Source: CAWBRT01 sp963832785
Lineage (GTDB): Bacteria; Acidobacteriota; Terriglobia; Terriglobales; Acidobacteriaceae
Assembly (NCBI GenBank): GCA_963832785.1
Contig: CAWHVF010000005.1
Location: 806,001-870,000 of the forward strand
DNA: 64,000 nt
Direction of reading: 5' to 3'
Under the pieces are notes generated by a model. It had not been told where the DNA came from. It did no database searches and worked only from the letters and a program-made list of their open reading frames with translations. Positions 18,394 to 27,085 of this stretch are shown piece after piece. Numbering within the stretch: position 1 is the first letter of the stretch; each line of letters starts with the position of its first letter. Both the position numbers and the translations under genes were made by a program.

Positions 18394-19179
18394 ATGAGTG
18401 GTGAGGCTTCGATATTCGAGTTATTTCCTGAGCTGAGGAGCCTGCGCGGCAGGGTGCCGGACGACGTTATCGAACGGGAAATCCGCCCCAAGGCCGCCCG
18501 CTTCGCGCAGCTCAGCGAAGCCGCGCGCGAGCGCATTCCCGTTGCCTTGCTGTCGGAGGTATTGCCGGCAGAAGCCGAACGCGCGCCGGTTCGGATGCAG
18601 CGCTTCCTGGGGCAGTGGGGCAATGTCTCAGTCGAGGAGGTCTGCAAACTCGCTCTCATCTGTTCCTGGCAGCAGCCGCGGGCGGCATTCGAGATAGGCA
18701 CTTACAACGGCATAACGACCTTGCAGCTTGCGCTCAACTCTCCCGCGGAATCGATCATCAACACCCTGGATATTGCGCCCGGCTCGCCGGAAACCGCCAA
18801 GCTGGAGGTCGGCGACATCGACGGCTTTCTGGCGCAGAAAGCAGGAGTGTTCAGCGTCCGCGTGGGCGAATACTTCCAGGGCCATCCGGCGTCGGGCAAG
18901 ATCCGCCAGTTCTTCGGAGATTCGCTCGCATTCGATTTTTCGCCTTATCGGAACGCGATTGACTTGGTCTTTATCGACGCCGCTCACACGTATCGGTACG
19001 TAAAGTCGGACACGGAGAACGCGCTGCGGATGATCCGGCCGGGTGGAATCATCCTCTGGCACGACTACATGCAGGTCCTGCACCCCGACGTAACCGGGTG
19101 CTTGCTGGAATACGTAGAAATGGGCATGGACATTCGGCAGCTCAAGGGCACGCACCTGGCTATCTACCGCCGGCCGTGA
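18394..19179 (+). CDS. Class I SAM-dependent methyltransferase
   Basis: 261 residues. The SAM-binding motif is FEIGTYNGITTLQLA (about residue 93-107), followed by VFIDAAHTYRYVKSD, a catechol-OMT/Cephalosporin-hydroxylase-like segment, and RPGGIILWHDY. This pattern fits small methyltransferases acting on sugars or polyketides (Methyltransf_24 type). It lies 20 bases after the aminotransferase and may methylate the same sugar. The start at 18394 is the first ATG after that gene. Confidence 0.78.
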   Translation: MSGEASIFELFPELRSLRGRVPDDVIEREIRPKAARFAQLSEAARERIPVALLSEVLPAEAERAPVRMQRFLGQWGNVSVEEVCKLALICSWQQPRAAFEIGTYNGITTLQLALNSPAESIINTLDIAPGSPETAKLEVGDIDGFLAQKAGVFSVRVGEYFQGHPASGKIRQFFGDSLAFDFSPYRNAIDLVFIDAAHTYRYVKSDTENALRMIRPGGIILWHDYMQVLHPDVTGCLLEYVEMGMDIRQLKGTHLAIYRRP

Positions 19180-19215
19180 GAGGCGCCGCCAGGGAAACGG
19201 GTTGTAAGAGTAAAT

Positions 19216-20166
19216 ATGCGAATCAGGCTTCTATTTCTCGGAGCATCACGCCTGGTCGGGCTGCTGGAGCGGTTCATCGCCGCGGGCCGGGCGGAGGCAG
19301 TCGAGGTCGAGAACTTCTCGATTGAAGACGATTCGCCCTGGCACGCCATAGGCGCGGCGGGAGTAGCGCACATCATTCCCGGCCCCAGGTTCCTGAGCGG
19401 CGAGTTGGCCCCGTTTTTGCTGGAGCGGGTGCGGGAGCTGGGAATAAACATCGTGGTGCCCTCGGTGGACGCGGCCACGGTCGCGCTTGCCCAGTTGCGC
19501 GGGCAGTTGGCACAGATGGGCGTGGCGGCCACGGTGAGCGACGAAAGCCTGTGCCGGGCCATGCACGACAAGCGGCTGGCAGACTGCTGGTTCCGGGAGA
19601 ACCACTTGCCGGTCCCGGCGGCCAGCGACGGCATCTGGCCGCAGCTCGCCAAGCCCAGGTTCGGCGCCTCCTCGCGCGACATTACGGTCTTCAGCAACGG
19701 CGAGGATTTTCGCGCCTGGGCCGAGAAGCATACCGTCGATGATTACGTCGTACAACGATTCATCTCCGGCGTGGAGTACAGCATCGACGCCTATGCCGGC
19801 AAGAACGGCTTTGCCGAGGCCGTGTCGCGGGTCCGTGTGGTCACCTCCGGAGGCGAGGCGATGGTCACCCGGACCGAGCGCAACCCGCGCGTCCTGGACG
19901 TGGTCAACCATGCCTTGGCTTGCCCGGGCTGGTACGGGCCGCTGGTGTTTCAGGTTATCGACGATGGAACGAACGCCTGGCTGATCGAGTGCAATCCCCG
20001 CTTCGGCAGCGGCGCTACCTGTTCGATTGAGGCCGGATTAGACATGCCGCGATGGATTCTTCGCGAATACCTGGGCCGCCCACTGCCCAAGGGCCCTATA
20101 GAGTGGCGCGCCGGCCTGTGCATGACGCGCTCGAGAAAGGACTGGTTTGTATGGTTGTCTTCGTAG
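19216..20166 (+). CDS. ATP-grasp family protein
   Basis: 316 residues. The layout is that of a carbamoyl-phosphate-synthase-like ATP-grasp: an N-terminal Rossmann-like part (LLFLGASRLVGLLER), a PSVDAATVALAQ segment, a Lys-containing nucleotide site (PQLAKPRFGASSRD), and a late metal-binding WLIECNPRFGSG with Glu and Asn. These enzymes join a carboxylate to an amine using ATP. Next to an aminotransferase it may amidate an amino sugar with an acid or amino acid (inference). It overlaps the HAD gene by 16 bases. Confidence 0.82.
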   Translation: MRIRLLFLGASRLVGLLERFIAAGRAEAVEVENFSIEDDSPWHAIGAAGVAHIIPGPRFLSGELAPFLLERVRELGINIVVPSVDAATVALAQLRGQLAQMGVAATVSDESLCRAMHDKRLADCWFRENHLPVPAASDGIWPQLAKPRFGASSRDITVFSNGEDFRAWAEKHTVDDYVVQRFISGVEYSIDAYAGKNGFAEAVSRVRVVTSGGEAMVTRTERNPRVLDVVNHALACPGWYGPLVFQVIDDGTNAWLIECNPRFGSGATCSIEAGLDMPRWILREYLGRPLPKGPIEWRAGLCMTRSRKDWFVWLSS

Positions 20167-20501
20167 ACATGGACGGCACGATCTGCACCGAACTGCCTCC
20201 GGCGCAGCGGCCCCAGGCCCAACCGATCGAGGGCGCGCTTGAAGCCGTCAACGGCATGGTGGCAGCCGGACATACGATCGTCATCTGGACCGGACGCGGG
20301 TGGCACGAGTATGTGCAGACCAAGAAATGGCTGGACGATCACGGCTTCAAGTACGCGCAACTCCTCATGGGGAAGCCCATCGCCAATGTCATTATCGACG
20401 ATCGTGCCCGGCAGTTCGTGGGTTGGCACGTTAATTACCTGGAACGCCCAATGCCGGCCGGTGACGCAGGCAAAAGGGCGCATGACTCCGATGAAGGCTA
20501 A
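20151..20501 (+). CDS. Small HAD-family phosphatase
   Basis: 116 residues. HAD motif I is VFVDMDGTI (nucleophile Asp6 and Asp8 region), motif II is IVIWTGRG, and motif IV-like is VIIDDRA. Length and motifs resemble capsule-locus phosphatases of the EcbF/BcbF group. It likely dephosphorylates a sugar phosphate for the polymer. The start at 20151 lies inside the end of the ATP-grasp gene, showing translational coupling. It is the last gene of the plus-strand EPS transcript before the regulatory region at 20516. Confidence 0.82.
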   Translation: MVVFVDMDGTICTELPPAQRPQAQPIEGALEAVNGMVAAGHTIVIWTGRGWHEYVQTKKWLDDHGFKYAQLLMGKPIANVIIDDRARQFVGWHVNYLERPMPAGDAGKRAHDSDEG

Positions 20502-20515
20502 GGCACTTGCGGTCC

Positions 20516-20660
20516 TGTGCAGCGCTTTGCACATTATTGTTGGGAAAAGAATTGCAAATTTGGCCCATTACCCGAAACGTCACTGCTGATGGCAGTGTAA
20601 CTTGCACGGAAGCCGGTGCTTTCGCGGCCAACTCGAAGGCTGAAATGGAAGCTTTCGTGC
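20516..20660 (+). promoter_or_regulatory. Sigma-54 promoter with bipartite upstream dyads (copy 1)
   Basis: A perfect dyad TGTGCA-N6-TGCACA is at 20516-20533. A second dyad, CACTGC-N5-GCAGTG, is at 20581-20597 and is followed by TAACTTGC. The -24/-12 element TGGAAGCTTTCGTGCA has GG at 20647-20648 and GC at 20659-20660, the 12-base spacing that sigma-54 needs. The dyad centre lies about 122 bases from the GG. The same layout recurs at four other loci. It drives the epimerase at 20855 with a leader of about 180 bases; the leader includes a small hairpin (20694-20709). The rest of the 353-base gap shows no gene. Confidence 0.78.
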
Positions 20661-20854
20661 ACTGTAACTAAAGCTGTCAGCGGGAGATACAGGACTGCCC
20701 TGTGGCAGTTCGAGAACACCGCTAAGGTTGGCAGGAAGAAACCAGGTCCCCCGCCCGGCTTGAGCGCCTATTTGGCGTCTTCCCTTCCCGCATTTTATTG
20801 GCTTGCCGGTTCCACTGGCAGCTAAAGATCGCAGTCGCGAGAGGAGTACAAGGC

Positions 20855-21790
20855 ATGGCAACGAAAGTACTGGTTACGGGTGGCGCCGGCTACATCGGCA
20901 CGGTTCTGGTTCCGCTTCTTTTACAGAAGGGCTACAAGGTTCGCGTTTACGACACCCTGATGTACAACGGCGGCGGCCTGCTGTCTCACTTCCGCAACCC
21001 GCAGTTCGAGTTCGTTCACGGAGACATCTGCGACCGCGATGCCTTCAGCAAGGCGGTGCAGGGGTGTGACGTGGTGATTCACCTGGCGGCGATTGTGGGA
21101 TTTCCGGCCTGCCGGAAGACCCCGGAACTGGCCACGCGTGTCAACTTGGAGGGCACTAAGGTGATTGCCAGTGTTGTCGGGCGCGGGCCCCTGGTTCTTT
21201 TCGGCTCCACTGGCAGCAACTACGGCGCAATCACCGACAGGGTATGCACCGAGGACACCCCGCTGAACCCGCTCAGCCTTTATGGAAGCACGAAAGTTGC
21301 CGCCGAATTGCACTTGCGCGAGAACTGCAACGTAATTGCCTATCGCTTCGCCACCGCCTTCGGGGTTTCGCCGAGAATGCGGCTGGACCTGCTGATCAAC
21401 GATTTCGTCTACACCGCCTTGCGCATGCGTTACCTGGTGGTTTACGAATCCCACTTCATGCGCAGCTTCATCCACGTGCACGATATCGCCCGCTCCTTCC
21501 TTTTCGGCATCGAGAATGCCTCCCGCATGACCGGGCAGGTCTACAACATCGGCTCGGAGAGCATGAATTTCAGCAAGGCCCAGGTGTGCGAGATCATCCG
21601 CTCGAAAATCGACTACTACCTGCACTTTGGCGACGCGGGAGAGGACGCGGACAAGCGAAACTACGTGGTGTGCTATAGCAAGGTGCGCAAACTGGGCTTC
21701 GATACGTCTATTACGGTTGAACAGGGGATCGATGAACTTGTCCGCGCCTATCAGGTGCTGGATGTCAAGACGCCCTATGCGAACGTGTGA
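20855..21790 (+). CDS. NAD-dependent epimerase/dehydratase
   Basis: 311 residues. The Rossmann motif is TGGAGYIGTVL, the catalytic pair is YGSTK, and IHLAAIVG and YNIGSE are typical of extended short-chain sugar epimerases. It probably acts on an NDP-sugar for the glycan. An AGGAG ribosome site at 20843-20847 with seven-base spacing fixes the start at 20855. It is the first gene downstream of the copy 1 sigma-54 promoter, which links sugar supply to the same activator as the PEP-CTERM protein. Confidence 0.88.
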   Translation: MATKVLVTGGAGYIGTVLVPLLLQKGYKVRVYDTLMYNGGGLLSHFRNPQFEFVHGDICDRDAFSKAVQGCDVVIHLAAIVGFPACRKTPELATRVNLEGTKVIASVVGRGPLVLFGSTGSNYGAITDRVCTEDTPLNPLSLYGSTKVAAELHLRENCNVIAYRFATAFGVSPRMRLDLLINDFVYTALRMRYLVVYESHFMRSFIHVHDIARSFLFGIENASRMTGQVYNIGSESMNFSKAQVCEIIRSKIDYYLHFGDAGEDADKRNYVVCYSKVRKLGFDTSITVEQGIDELVRAYQVLDVKTPYANV

Positions 21791-21862
21791 ACCGGCGGCC
21801 TGCTCCGCTTAGGCCGCCCCGCAGCGCTCAACGTGTAGCGCGTTGCGGGAGCGGCGGACGGC

Positions 21863-23386
21863 ATGGGACCACCCGTTCATGGTGGCCGCCCAGAGCGCAG
21901 TCCAGTCGAATGCTGGCGAAAGAATGACGGTACCGTGACTATCCGAGAGTTGGCCATAGCGCCGCCAATCAGCAGAATTCGCACCGAGGCACAAAGGCTG
22001 CGCCGGTCCACCTTGTTCACCAGCTTCCTTTCGGTGGGGCTGGCGACCATCGTGAGCCGGGCGCTGGGACTGATCGCGCTCGGCTATCCGGCCCGCACGC
22101 TGGGCCCGGACTACTACGGCATGGCCGGCTACGCGGCCTCGCTGGTGGCGTACGCGGCCATTCTGCAGTCTCCCGGGCTGGTATTGTGGGGCACCCGCGC
22201 AATTGCCCGCGACGAATCCAAGGCGGGCGAGACCCTGTTCAGCGTCACCATTATTCGCGTCGCCCTTGGCCTGGCTGGATTCGCCGCGCTGGCCGTGTTC
22301 GCCTTCCTGTCGGCTCACAGTCCGGTGCAGCGAAGCATCATCCTGGTATCCGGAACCGTCCTGGTCTTTTCGGCCCTGACTCCGGATTGGGCATTGAACG
22401 GCCTCGGAGCGGTGCGGATTCCTGCCTGGATCGGGGTGGGCACGACGGCGCTTACCGTCGGCGGCCTTTTTGCGCTGGTCCATTCCCCTGCCGACGTTCT
22501 GGCTTACTGCGGCTTGAAGCCCGCCATGGCGCTGGTCGGGGCCGTGGCGGGCGGGTTCGTGCTGGTACGCGTTTACAAGGTGCGCCGGCAGCCAGTCGGG
22601 GCGTCGCAATTGTGGCGGGTGCTGATTGAATCGGCGCCCCTGGGGATATTCGCAGCCCTGGTGGTAGTTCTGCATTACTCAAATAACCTGATCATTTATG
22701 CGCGCCTCGGCTCGCATGATCTGGGCGTGTTCCTGGCCTCGTACCGGCTGATCGAGCTGGCCACCATGGTGCCTGGGCTGCTGGGCACGGTTTTCTTTCC
22801 GCGCCTGATGAAAACCGCGGTGAACGACCTCGCCGCCGCGCGCAGCGGCGCTCGGCTCTTCGCCAAGGTACACATGGTGGCGGCGTTCTTTGTGAGCGCC
22901 GTGCTGCTGGCGGAGTCGCCGGCCATTATCCACCTGATCTACGGCGCGAAGTACCAGGCGGCGGTACCGCTGCTGAGAATCATGGCGCTCTCGGTGGTGT
23001 TCAACTATGCCATCTGCGGCTACACCAACTGCCTTATCTCGTTTGGCCGTGATCGTGTGATGATTGCCGTGGTCAGCGTCTCCGCCGTGGTCTCGGTGGG
23101 CGGTGGGCTGCTGCTTGTTCCCCTGCTGGGGTTGTGGGGCGCGGCGGTGGTGATTGCTTGCATTGATCTCGCCGGCTGGCTGGTGTCGCTGCGCGCCTAC
23201 AAGGAGTCTATCGGTTCTCTGAATTTCGACTTGTGGTTGTGGCCGGCCGCCGGGGGGCTGCTGGTGAGTTGCCTGTCGGTGGCGCTGCAGCGGTTTGGCG
23301 TTTCCGTGTGGATTCGCGCGGCGTTGATCGTGTTGACTTACGCGCCGTTCGCCGTTTTGAAAAGACGCGGCCGGCTTGCCGAATGA
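21863..23386 (+). CDS. Wzx-type polysaccharide flippase
   Basis: 507 residues with about 12-14 hydrophobic segments. The beginning STLFTSFLSVGLATIVSRALGLI and the inner GPDYYGMAGYAAS match lipid-linked oligosaccharide flippases (MATE/MOP fold). It should move undecaprenyl-linked repeat units across the inner membrane. The start is uncertain: ATG 21863 has a weak ribosome site, and a GTG at 21935 would remove 24 poorly conserved residues. A GGCGGCC/GGCCGCC hairpin at 21794-21818 lies just before the gene. It is probably in the same transcript as the epimerase. Confidence 0.88.
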   Translation: MGPPVHGGRPERSPVECWRKNDGTVTIRELAIAPPISRIRTEAQRLRRSTLFTSFLSVGLATIVSRALGLIALGYPARTLGPDYYGMAGYAASLVAYAAILQSPGLVLWGTRAIARDESKAGETLFSVTIIRVALGLAGFAALAVFAFLSAHSPVQRSIILVSGTVLVFSALTPDWALNGLGAVRIPAWIGVGTTALTVGGLFALVHSPADVLAYCGLKPAMALVGAVAGGFVLVRVYKVRRQPVGASQLWRVLIESAPLGIFAALVVVLHYSNNLIIYARLGSHDLGVFLASYRLIELATMVPGLLGTVFFPRLMKTAVNDLAAARSGARLFAKVHMVAAFFVSAVLLAESPAIIHLIYGAKYQAAVPLLRIMALSVVFNYAICGYTNCLISFGRDRVMIAVVSVSAVVSVGGGLLLVPLLGLWGAAVVIACIDLAGWLVSLRAYKESIGSLNFDLWLWPAAGGLLVSCLSVALQRFGVSVWIRAALIVLTYAPFAVLKRRGRLAE

Positions 23387-23387
23387 A

Positions 23388-23407
23388 CGGCCGTTAAGAA
23401 ACGGCCG
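23388..23407 (+). terminator. Possible hairpin terminator after flippase
   Basis: CGGCCGTT, loop AAGA, AACGGCCG directly after the flippase stop. The stem is strong, but there is no T run, so termination is uncertain; it may only attenuate or protect the transcript. Confidence 0.35.
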
Positions 23408-23474
23408 CGGCTGGCGGTGGAAAAATCAATAAGGGCTGGGCGGTTCGAGGCGCCCGCGCCCGGAGGCATTTCCC

Positions 23475-24305
23475 GTGAACGAGTCGCCGAAAATCTCGGT
23501 GGTTGTTCCCACCCGGAACCGGGTCCGCCATTTGCAGCGGATGATTGAGTCCGTTTTACGATCGGACTACCGGAATTTCGAAATCATTGTCGCCGACGGC
23601 GCGTCCACCGACGGCACCGTCAACCTGCTGAAGTCGTACAGCTCGGGACTGTGCCGGTGGATTTCAGAGCCGGACGAAGGCGAGTATTTTGCCCTCAATA
23701 AGGCAGTCGCGATGGCTAGCGGTGAAATCATCAAGACAATGCCGGATGACGATGCGCTTCGTCCGACCGCGCTGTCATTGGCAGCGGCCCGGTTCAAGGA
23801 AAATCCGGCGCTGGATGTTTTGTTTGGCCGCGCCGCCTTTTGGCGGGAGGTCCCCGACGGGCGCGAGTTCGTCGGCGAGACGCCGCCGGTCGACGTGGCC
23901 AAGCTGAAGCTGAGCAATATGTTTCGCGGGCGGGCGCTGTTTCACAGCCCGGCCTCGTTCATACATCGCCGGGTTTTCGACCGCCTGGGCCTGTTTTCGA
24001 CCGAGTACGCCTGCGGCGATGACGAGTTCTGGATGAGGGCCATGGCCAACCATGCCGTCTTCGACGCCGTGCCCAATGTGATCTACGATTCTTATCGCCA
24101 CGAGAACTGCGGCATGGAAACCAAGAAGTGGCAATTGAAGGCCGACGCCATCCGGCTCTGCCGCAAATACGGCAGCCCCGCCGACCTTGCCCATGCGATT
24201 TACCACTACTATTGCCGCTCATGCTGCGACCGGTGGCTGAGCGAGTTCTGCCGGTCGGTCGGATTCCATCCACGCCGTTGGGTCCGGCGGCTATGCCGGA
24301 GCTGA
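23475..24305 (+). CDS. Glycosyltransferase family 2
   Basis: 276 residues. GT2 motifs: ISVVVPTRNR at the start, VADGASTDGT, and the DxD-like MPDDDAL near residue 95; SEPDEGEYFALNKAV is typical of WcaA-like transferases. It should add one sugar to the lipid-linked repeat on the cytoplasmic side. The GTG start at 23475 has a GGAGG ribosome site at 23462-23466. The C-terminal 60 residues are rich in Arg and Cys and are not conserved in the family. It converges with the minus-strand gene ending at 24331. Confidence 0.88.
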   Translation: MNESPKISVVVPTRNRVRHLQRMIESVLRSDYRNFEIIVADGASTDGTVNLLKSYSSGLCRWISEPDEGEYFALNKAVAMASGEIIKTMPDDDALRPTALSLAAARFKENPALDVLFGRAAFWREVPDGREFVGETPPVDVAKLKLSNMFRGRALFHSPASFIHRRVFDRLGLFSTEYACGDDEFWMRAMANHAVFDAVPNVIYDSYRHENCGMETKKWQLKADAIRLCRKYGSPADLAHAIYHYYCRSCCDRWLSEFCRSVGFHPRRWVRRLCRS

Positions 24306-24330
24306 ACGACAGCCGCTTTCAGTGCCCAAC

Positions 24331-25638
24331 TTAGCTGCGCCGTTTGCCGCTGGCCGCAATTTCCTGCGCGAACTGGTCGAACTCACGGATGCTGCGCTCG
24401 TCGTCCAGGCAAGCGGCAGCGGCCGCCGCGGCTTTCCCCATGCGCGCGCGCAGTTCAGGATCTCGAACCAGGGCCAAAATAGCCGCGGCAAGCGCTTCCG
24501 CATTCTCCGCCGGCACTACCATAATGCCGGCCTCTTCCGGCGCCATTCCGGGCGGAGCGCCGGCAGGGGTGCAAATGATGGGCTTTCCGAGCTGCATCGC
24601 CTCCAGCACCGACAGCGGCAAGCCTTCCCACAATGAAGACGAGACGAACACGTCGAAGCCGGCGATGACGTTGCCGATATCCTGCCGGAAGCCGATGAAC
24701 CGCAGGTGGTCCCGCAGCGCGAGCTTATCGGTGAGGCTTTCGAGGTGGGCGCGCTCCTCGCCTTCCCCGGCAATAACGAAGCGCACCGAGGCGATCTCGC
24801 GCACCACGCCGGCGGCCGCTCGCACCAGAAATTCGTAGCCCTTCTGCGAGTTCAACCTTCCCGTGGAACCCACCAGAACCTGCCCATCCGGAGCAAATGA
24901 CTGCCGCAGCGCGGCGGCGGCCGGCGCATCGACGGCGAGCTTGCCGACCGGATCGCGACAGACGCGAACCGGGACCGTGACAAACCCGCTCAACTGCTCT
25001 GTCTGTAGCGGGTTGACGCAGGCGATTCCGGCGGTAAAGGAAGCGGCGGCGCGGCTGAAAAGCGTATCCGGCACGGGGTTCCGCTGGCGGGCAATCACCG
25101 GAACGCCCGACAGGCGCGCAGCCAGCAGGGTTGCCGGCTGAAAGCTGAAGGTATTGTTCACATCCACCAGGTCATAGTTGCCGCGGCGTATGAAGGCGGC
25201 CAGGCGAAACATGAGAGGAGTACGCCGAACCAGTTCCAGCCAGGGGCGGAGAGCTCTCCAGGCATTTCGCATCCAGAGCGGATATGCCTTTCTCGCACTG
25301 CCGGTCTCGCCTTGGCCATTGGCTGGAGGCCCTTCAGCCGGCAGCAATGTCTCGACGCGGTCGGCAACCGGCAGGAAGCGCTCGCTGCCCGGAGTCGGGT
25401 AAATGAACAGCACGTCATGGCGAAACAGCGAGCGGTCGCACCCCTTCAGATAAAGCTGCAAGGCGCGCTGTGAGCCGCCATAGCTACCGCCAACTTCGAC
25501 ATGCAAGACACGATCCACGCCCAGGCATCCGTTCCGGTAGCGATAGATTCCCCACAGCAGCATTAGCACAGCCCGGCGCAAGGCGGCAAGATCACCGGGG
25601 TCATCTGCTGATGATTTTGTAGGTGATGAAGACAGCAA
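24331..25638 (-). CDS. Glycosyltransferase family 4
   Basis: 435 residues. The GT-B pattern is clear: an N-domain Gly-rich site (VEVGGSYGGSQRAL), VDVNNTFSFQPATLLA, a linker GSTGRLNSQKGYEFL, and the C-domain nucleotide site FVSSSLWEGLPLSVLEAM. It transfers a sugar from an NDP donor. The first 40 residues before VLHVEVGG are not conserved, so an internal start is possible. It is downstream of the methyltransferase at 25669 on the same strand with a 30-base gap, so it is probably in the sigma-54-driven transcript from 26900. Confidence 0.88.
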   Translation of the reverse strand: MLSSSPTKSSADDPGDLAALRRAVLMLLWGIYRYRNGCLGVDRVLHVEVGGSYGGSQRALQLYLKGCDRSLFRHDVLFIYPTPGSERFLPVADRVETLLPAEGPPANGQGETGSARKAYPLWMRNAWRALRPWLELVRRTPLMFRLAAFIRRGNYDLVDVNNTFSFQPATLLAARLSGVPVIARQRNPVPDTLFSRAAASFTAGIACVNPLQTEQLSGFVTVPVRVCRDPVGKLAVDAPAAAALRQSFAPDGQVLVGSTGRLNSQKGYEFLVRAAAGVVREIASVRFVIAGEGEERAHLESLTDKLALRDHLRFIGFRQDIGNVIAGFDVFVSSSLWEGLPLSVLEAMQLGKPIICTPAGAPPGMAPEEAGIMVVPAENAEALAAAILALVRDPELRARMGKAAAAAAACLDDERSIREFDQFAQEIAASGKRRS

Positions 25639-25668
25639 GCCTGAAGGCCCGGCTTCCGCCCAAAGCCG

Positions 25669-26877
25669 TTACATTTTCTGGAGAACAATGGTCATGTCAC
25701 GCCAGAGATTGCTGATCAGCGGAAGCTTCGCCAGGCGATAGACGGCGCGGTGCCAGCGGCTCCCTTCCGGGTTGAACCGGTAAGTGAAGGCGGCGAAGCA
25801 GAGCACTTTGAGCGCAAGATCGCGGCAATAGTTCCGAAAATCCTGGCGCGTGAAGTCCCAGTGATAAGTACAGGCATGAACGAAGGTATTTTCGTGAACG
25901 ACTTTGCGCTGCAATACCGCGGGCGCGATCCGCCCCAAAAACGTATTCAGCACATGAAAAGGATTGAGGTTTCTGACGGCATAGGCCGATGGGCTCTGAA
26001 TAACGATTTTGCCGCCGGGCTTGACAATGCGAACGAACTCCCGCAGCGCCTCCCCGGGATCGGGCAAGTGTTCGAAGGATTCGCTGCACACCAGCAGATC
26101 TACAGACGAATCTTCAATGGTGGTTGCCTGCGCGACGGCCACTACGCCCCTGGCTTTGCCGCCGGTCTTTTCCATGAGGCATTGAATCAGGCTATGGCCG
26201 ATGTCCAGGCCGATATAGTTTTCCGGCGCGCATATCTTGTATTTCCAGCACAATCTGCCGTCTCCGCAACCGATATCGGCCACCGTTCCGCCACTGTACA
26301 GTGGCAGGAGATATCTGTAGCGAAGATCATTGGCCCAGCCACGAATGCTCAGGCCGGCGACCTTTTCATAATCGGTCATGGTGGGCTCGGCCAGGCCGGC
26401 TTTGCGGAAGGCGCGACCCACCATCTCAAAGTCGGCTGCGGATTCGAGTCGCGGCCTGCCTTTTTCATCTTCCGAGAGAATGCGGTGGCGCCGCACGACG
26501 AACCAGAGGAAATCAATCGCCAGGAGCATGAAGCCCAGGGCGGCGAGCGGGTGGCAGAAAAATATGGATACGCAGGATACCGCGGTAATCAGGACAAGGT
26601 GACGGTTGGCAAGCAGGCCGCGTTCGGCGCTGTCCCGGCGGCGAATAGTCCGCAATACCTCTTCTCGCGTTTTAATGCGAACTTCAGCTTCAGGCTCTAC
26701 CGGGCCAAAGGGTTGCAGCAAGCTGGCGCCTGCTGCTCTATTGCCGCCCTTCCCTGCGCGCTTTCCCGGCAGGCGCTGGATGGCGCGCGCGTCGGAAATA
26801 GCTTGGTCCGAACATCTGCCTGTGAATACTCCTGATGTTGTTATGGCCGCAGCCCCCGATTCGTTTTCCATAGTCAT
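25669..26877 (-). CDS. Membrane-anchored class I SAM methyltransferase
   Basis: 402 residues. Residues about 90-130 carry hydrophobic segments (LVLITAVSCVSIFFC). A methyltransferase domain follows: VADIGCGDGRLCWKY, GLDIGHSLIQ, VDLLVCSESFEHLPDPGEAL and VKPGGKIVIQSPSAY. It likely methylates a glycan or lipid intermediate at the membrane. The start is set at 26877 because a longer frame (26934) would begin upstream of the predicted sigma-54 promoter; ATG 26871 is equally possible, and no ribosome site is evident for either. The N-terminal 60 residues are low-complexity, so the true start may be further in. Confidence 0.75.
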   Translation of the reverse strand: MTMENESGAAAITTSGVFTGRCSDQAISDARAIQRLPGKRAGKGGNRAAGASLLQPFGPVEPEAEVRIKTREEVLRTIRRRDSAERGLLANRHLVLITAVSCVSIFFCHPLAALGFMLLAIDFLWFVVRRHRILSEDEKGRPRLESAADFEMVGRAFRKAGLAEPTMTDYEKVAGLSIRGWANDLRYRYLLPLYSGGTVADIGCGDGRLCWKYKICAPENYIGLDIGHSLIQCLMEKTGGKARGVVAVAQATTIEDSSVDLLVCSESFEHLPDPGEALREFVRIVKPGGKIVIQSPSAYAVRNLNPFHVLNTFLGRIAPAVLQRKVVHENTFVHACTYHWDFTRQDFRNYCRDLALKVLCFAAFTYRFNPEGSRWHRAVYRLAKLPLISNLWRDMTIVLQKM

Positions 26878-26899
26878 GACAGTCCGAACGCGTATAAGG

Positions 26900-27041
26900 G
26901 CACGCCATCTGCCAATTTGCCGCCGGGCAGGCAATTTAATTCCTGCACATCCTGCAAGTTACGTTGGTACTAGCACTACGGTTTTTTGAAGGGAGCAATG
27001 GACGGAAATTTTCCTGTCAATCATGTGCAGCGCTTTGCACA
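26900..27041 (-). promoter_or_regulatory. Sigma-54 promoter with bipartite upstream dyads (copy 2, minus strand)
   Basis: On the minus strand a perfect TGTGCA-N6-TGCACA dyad (27024-27041) is followed by CAGGAAAATTTCC, then a second dyad around GTGCTAGTACCAACG (26962-26981) and TAACTTGC, then TTGGCAGATGGCGTGCCC (26898-26915). The -24 GG is at 26912-26913 and the -12 GC at 26900-26901, 12 bases apart. The dyad centre is about 120 bases from the GG. It should drive 26877-25669 and then 25638-24331. It occupies the 151-base gap after the gene ending at 27086. Confidence 0.78.
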
Positions 27042-27085
27042 CTCGCCGCACGCGGGGAATGCTAAGCAGTGGCAGGCAAGCTGCC

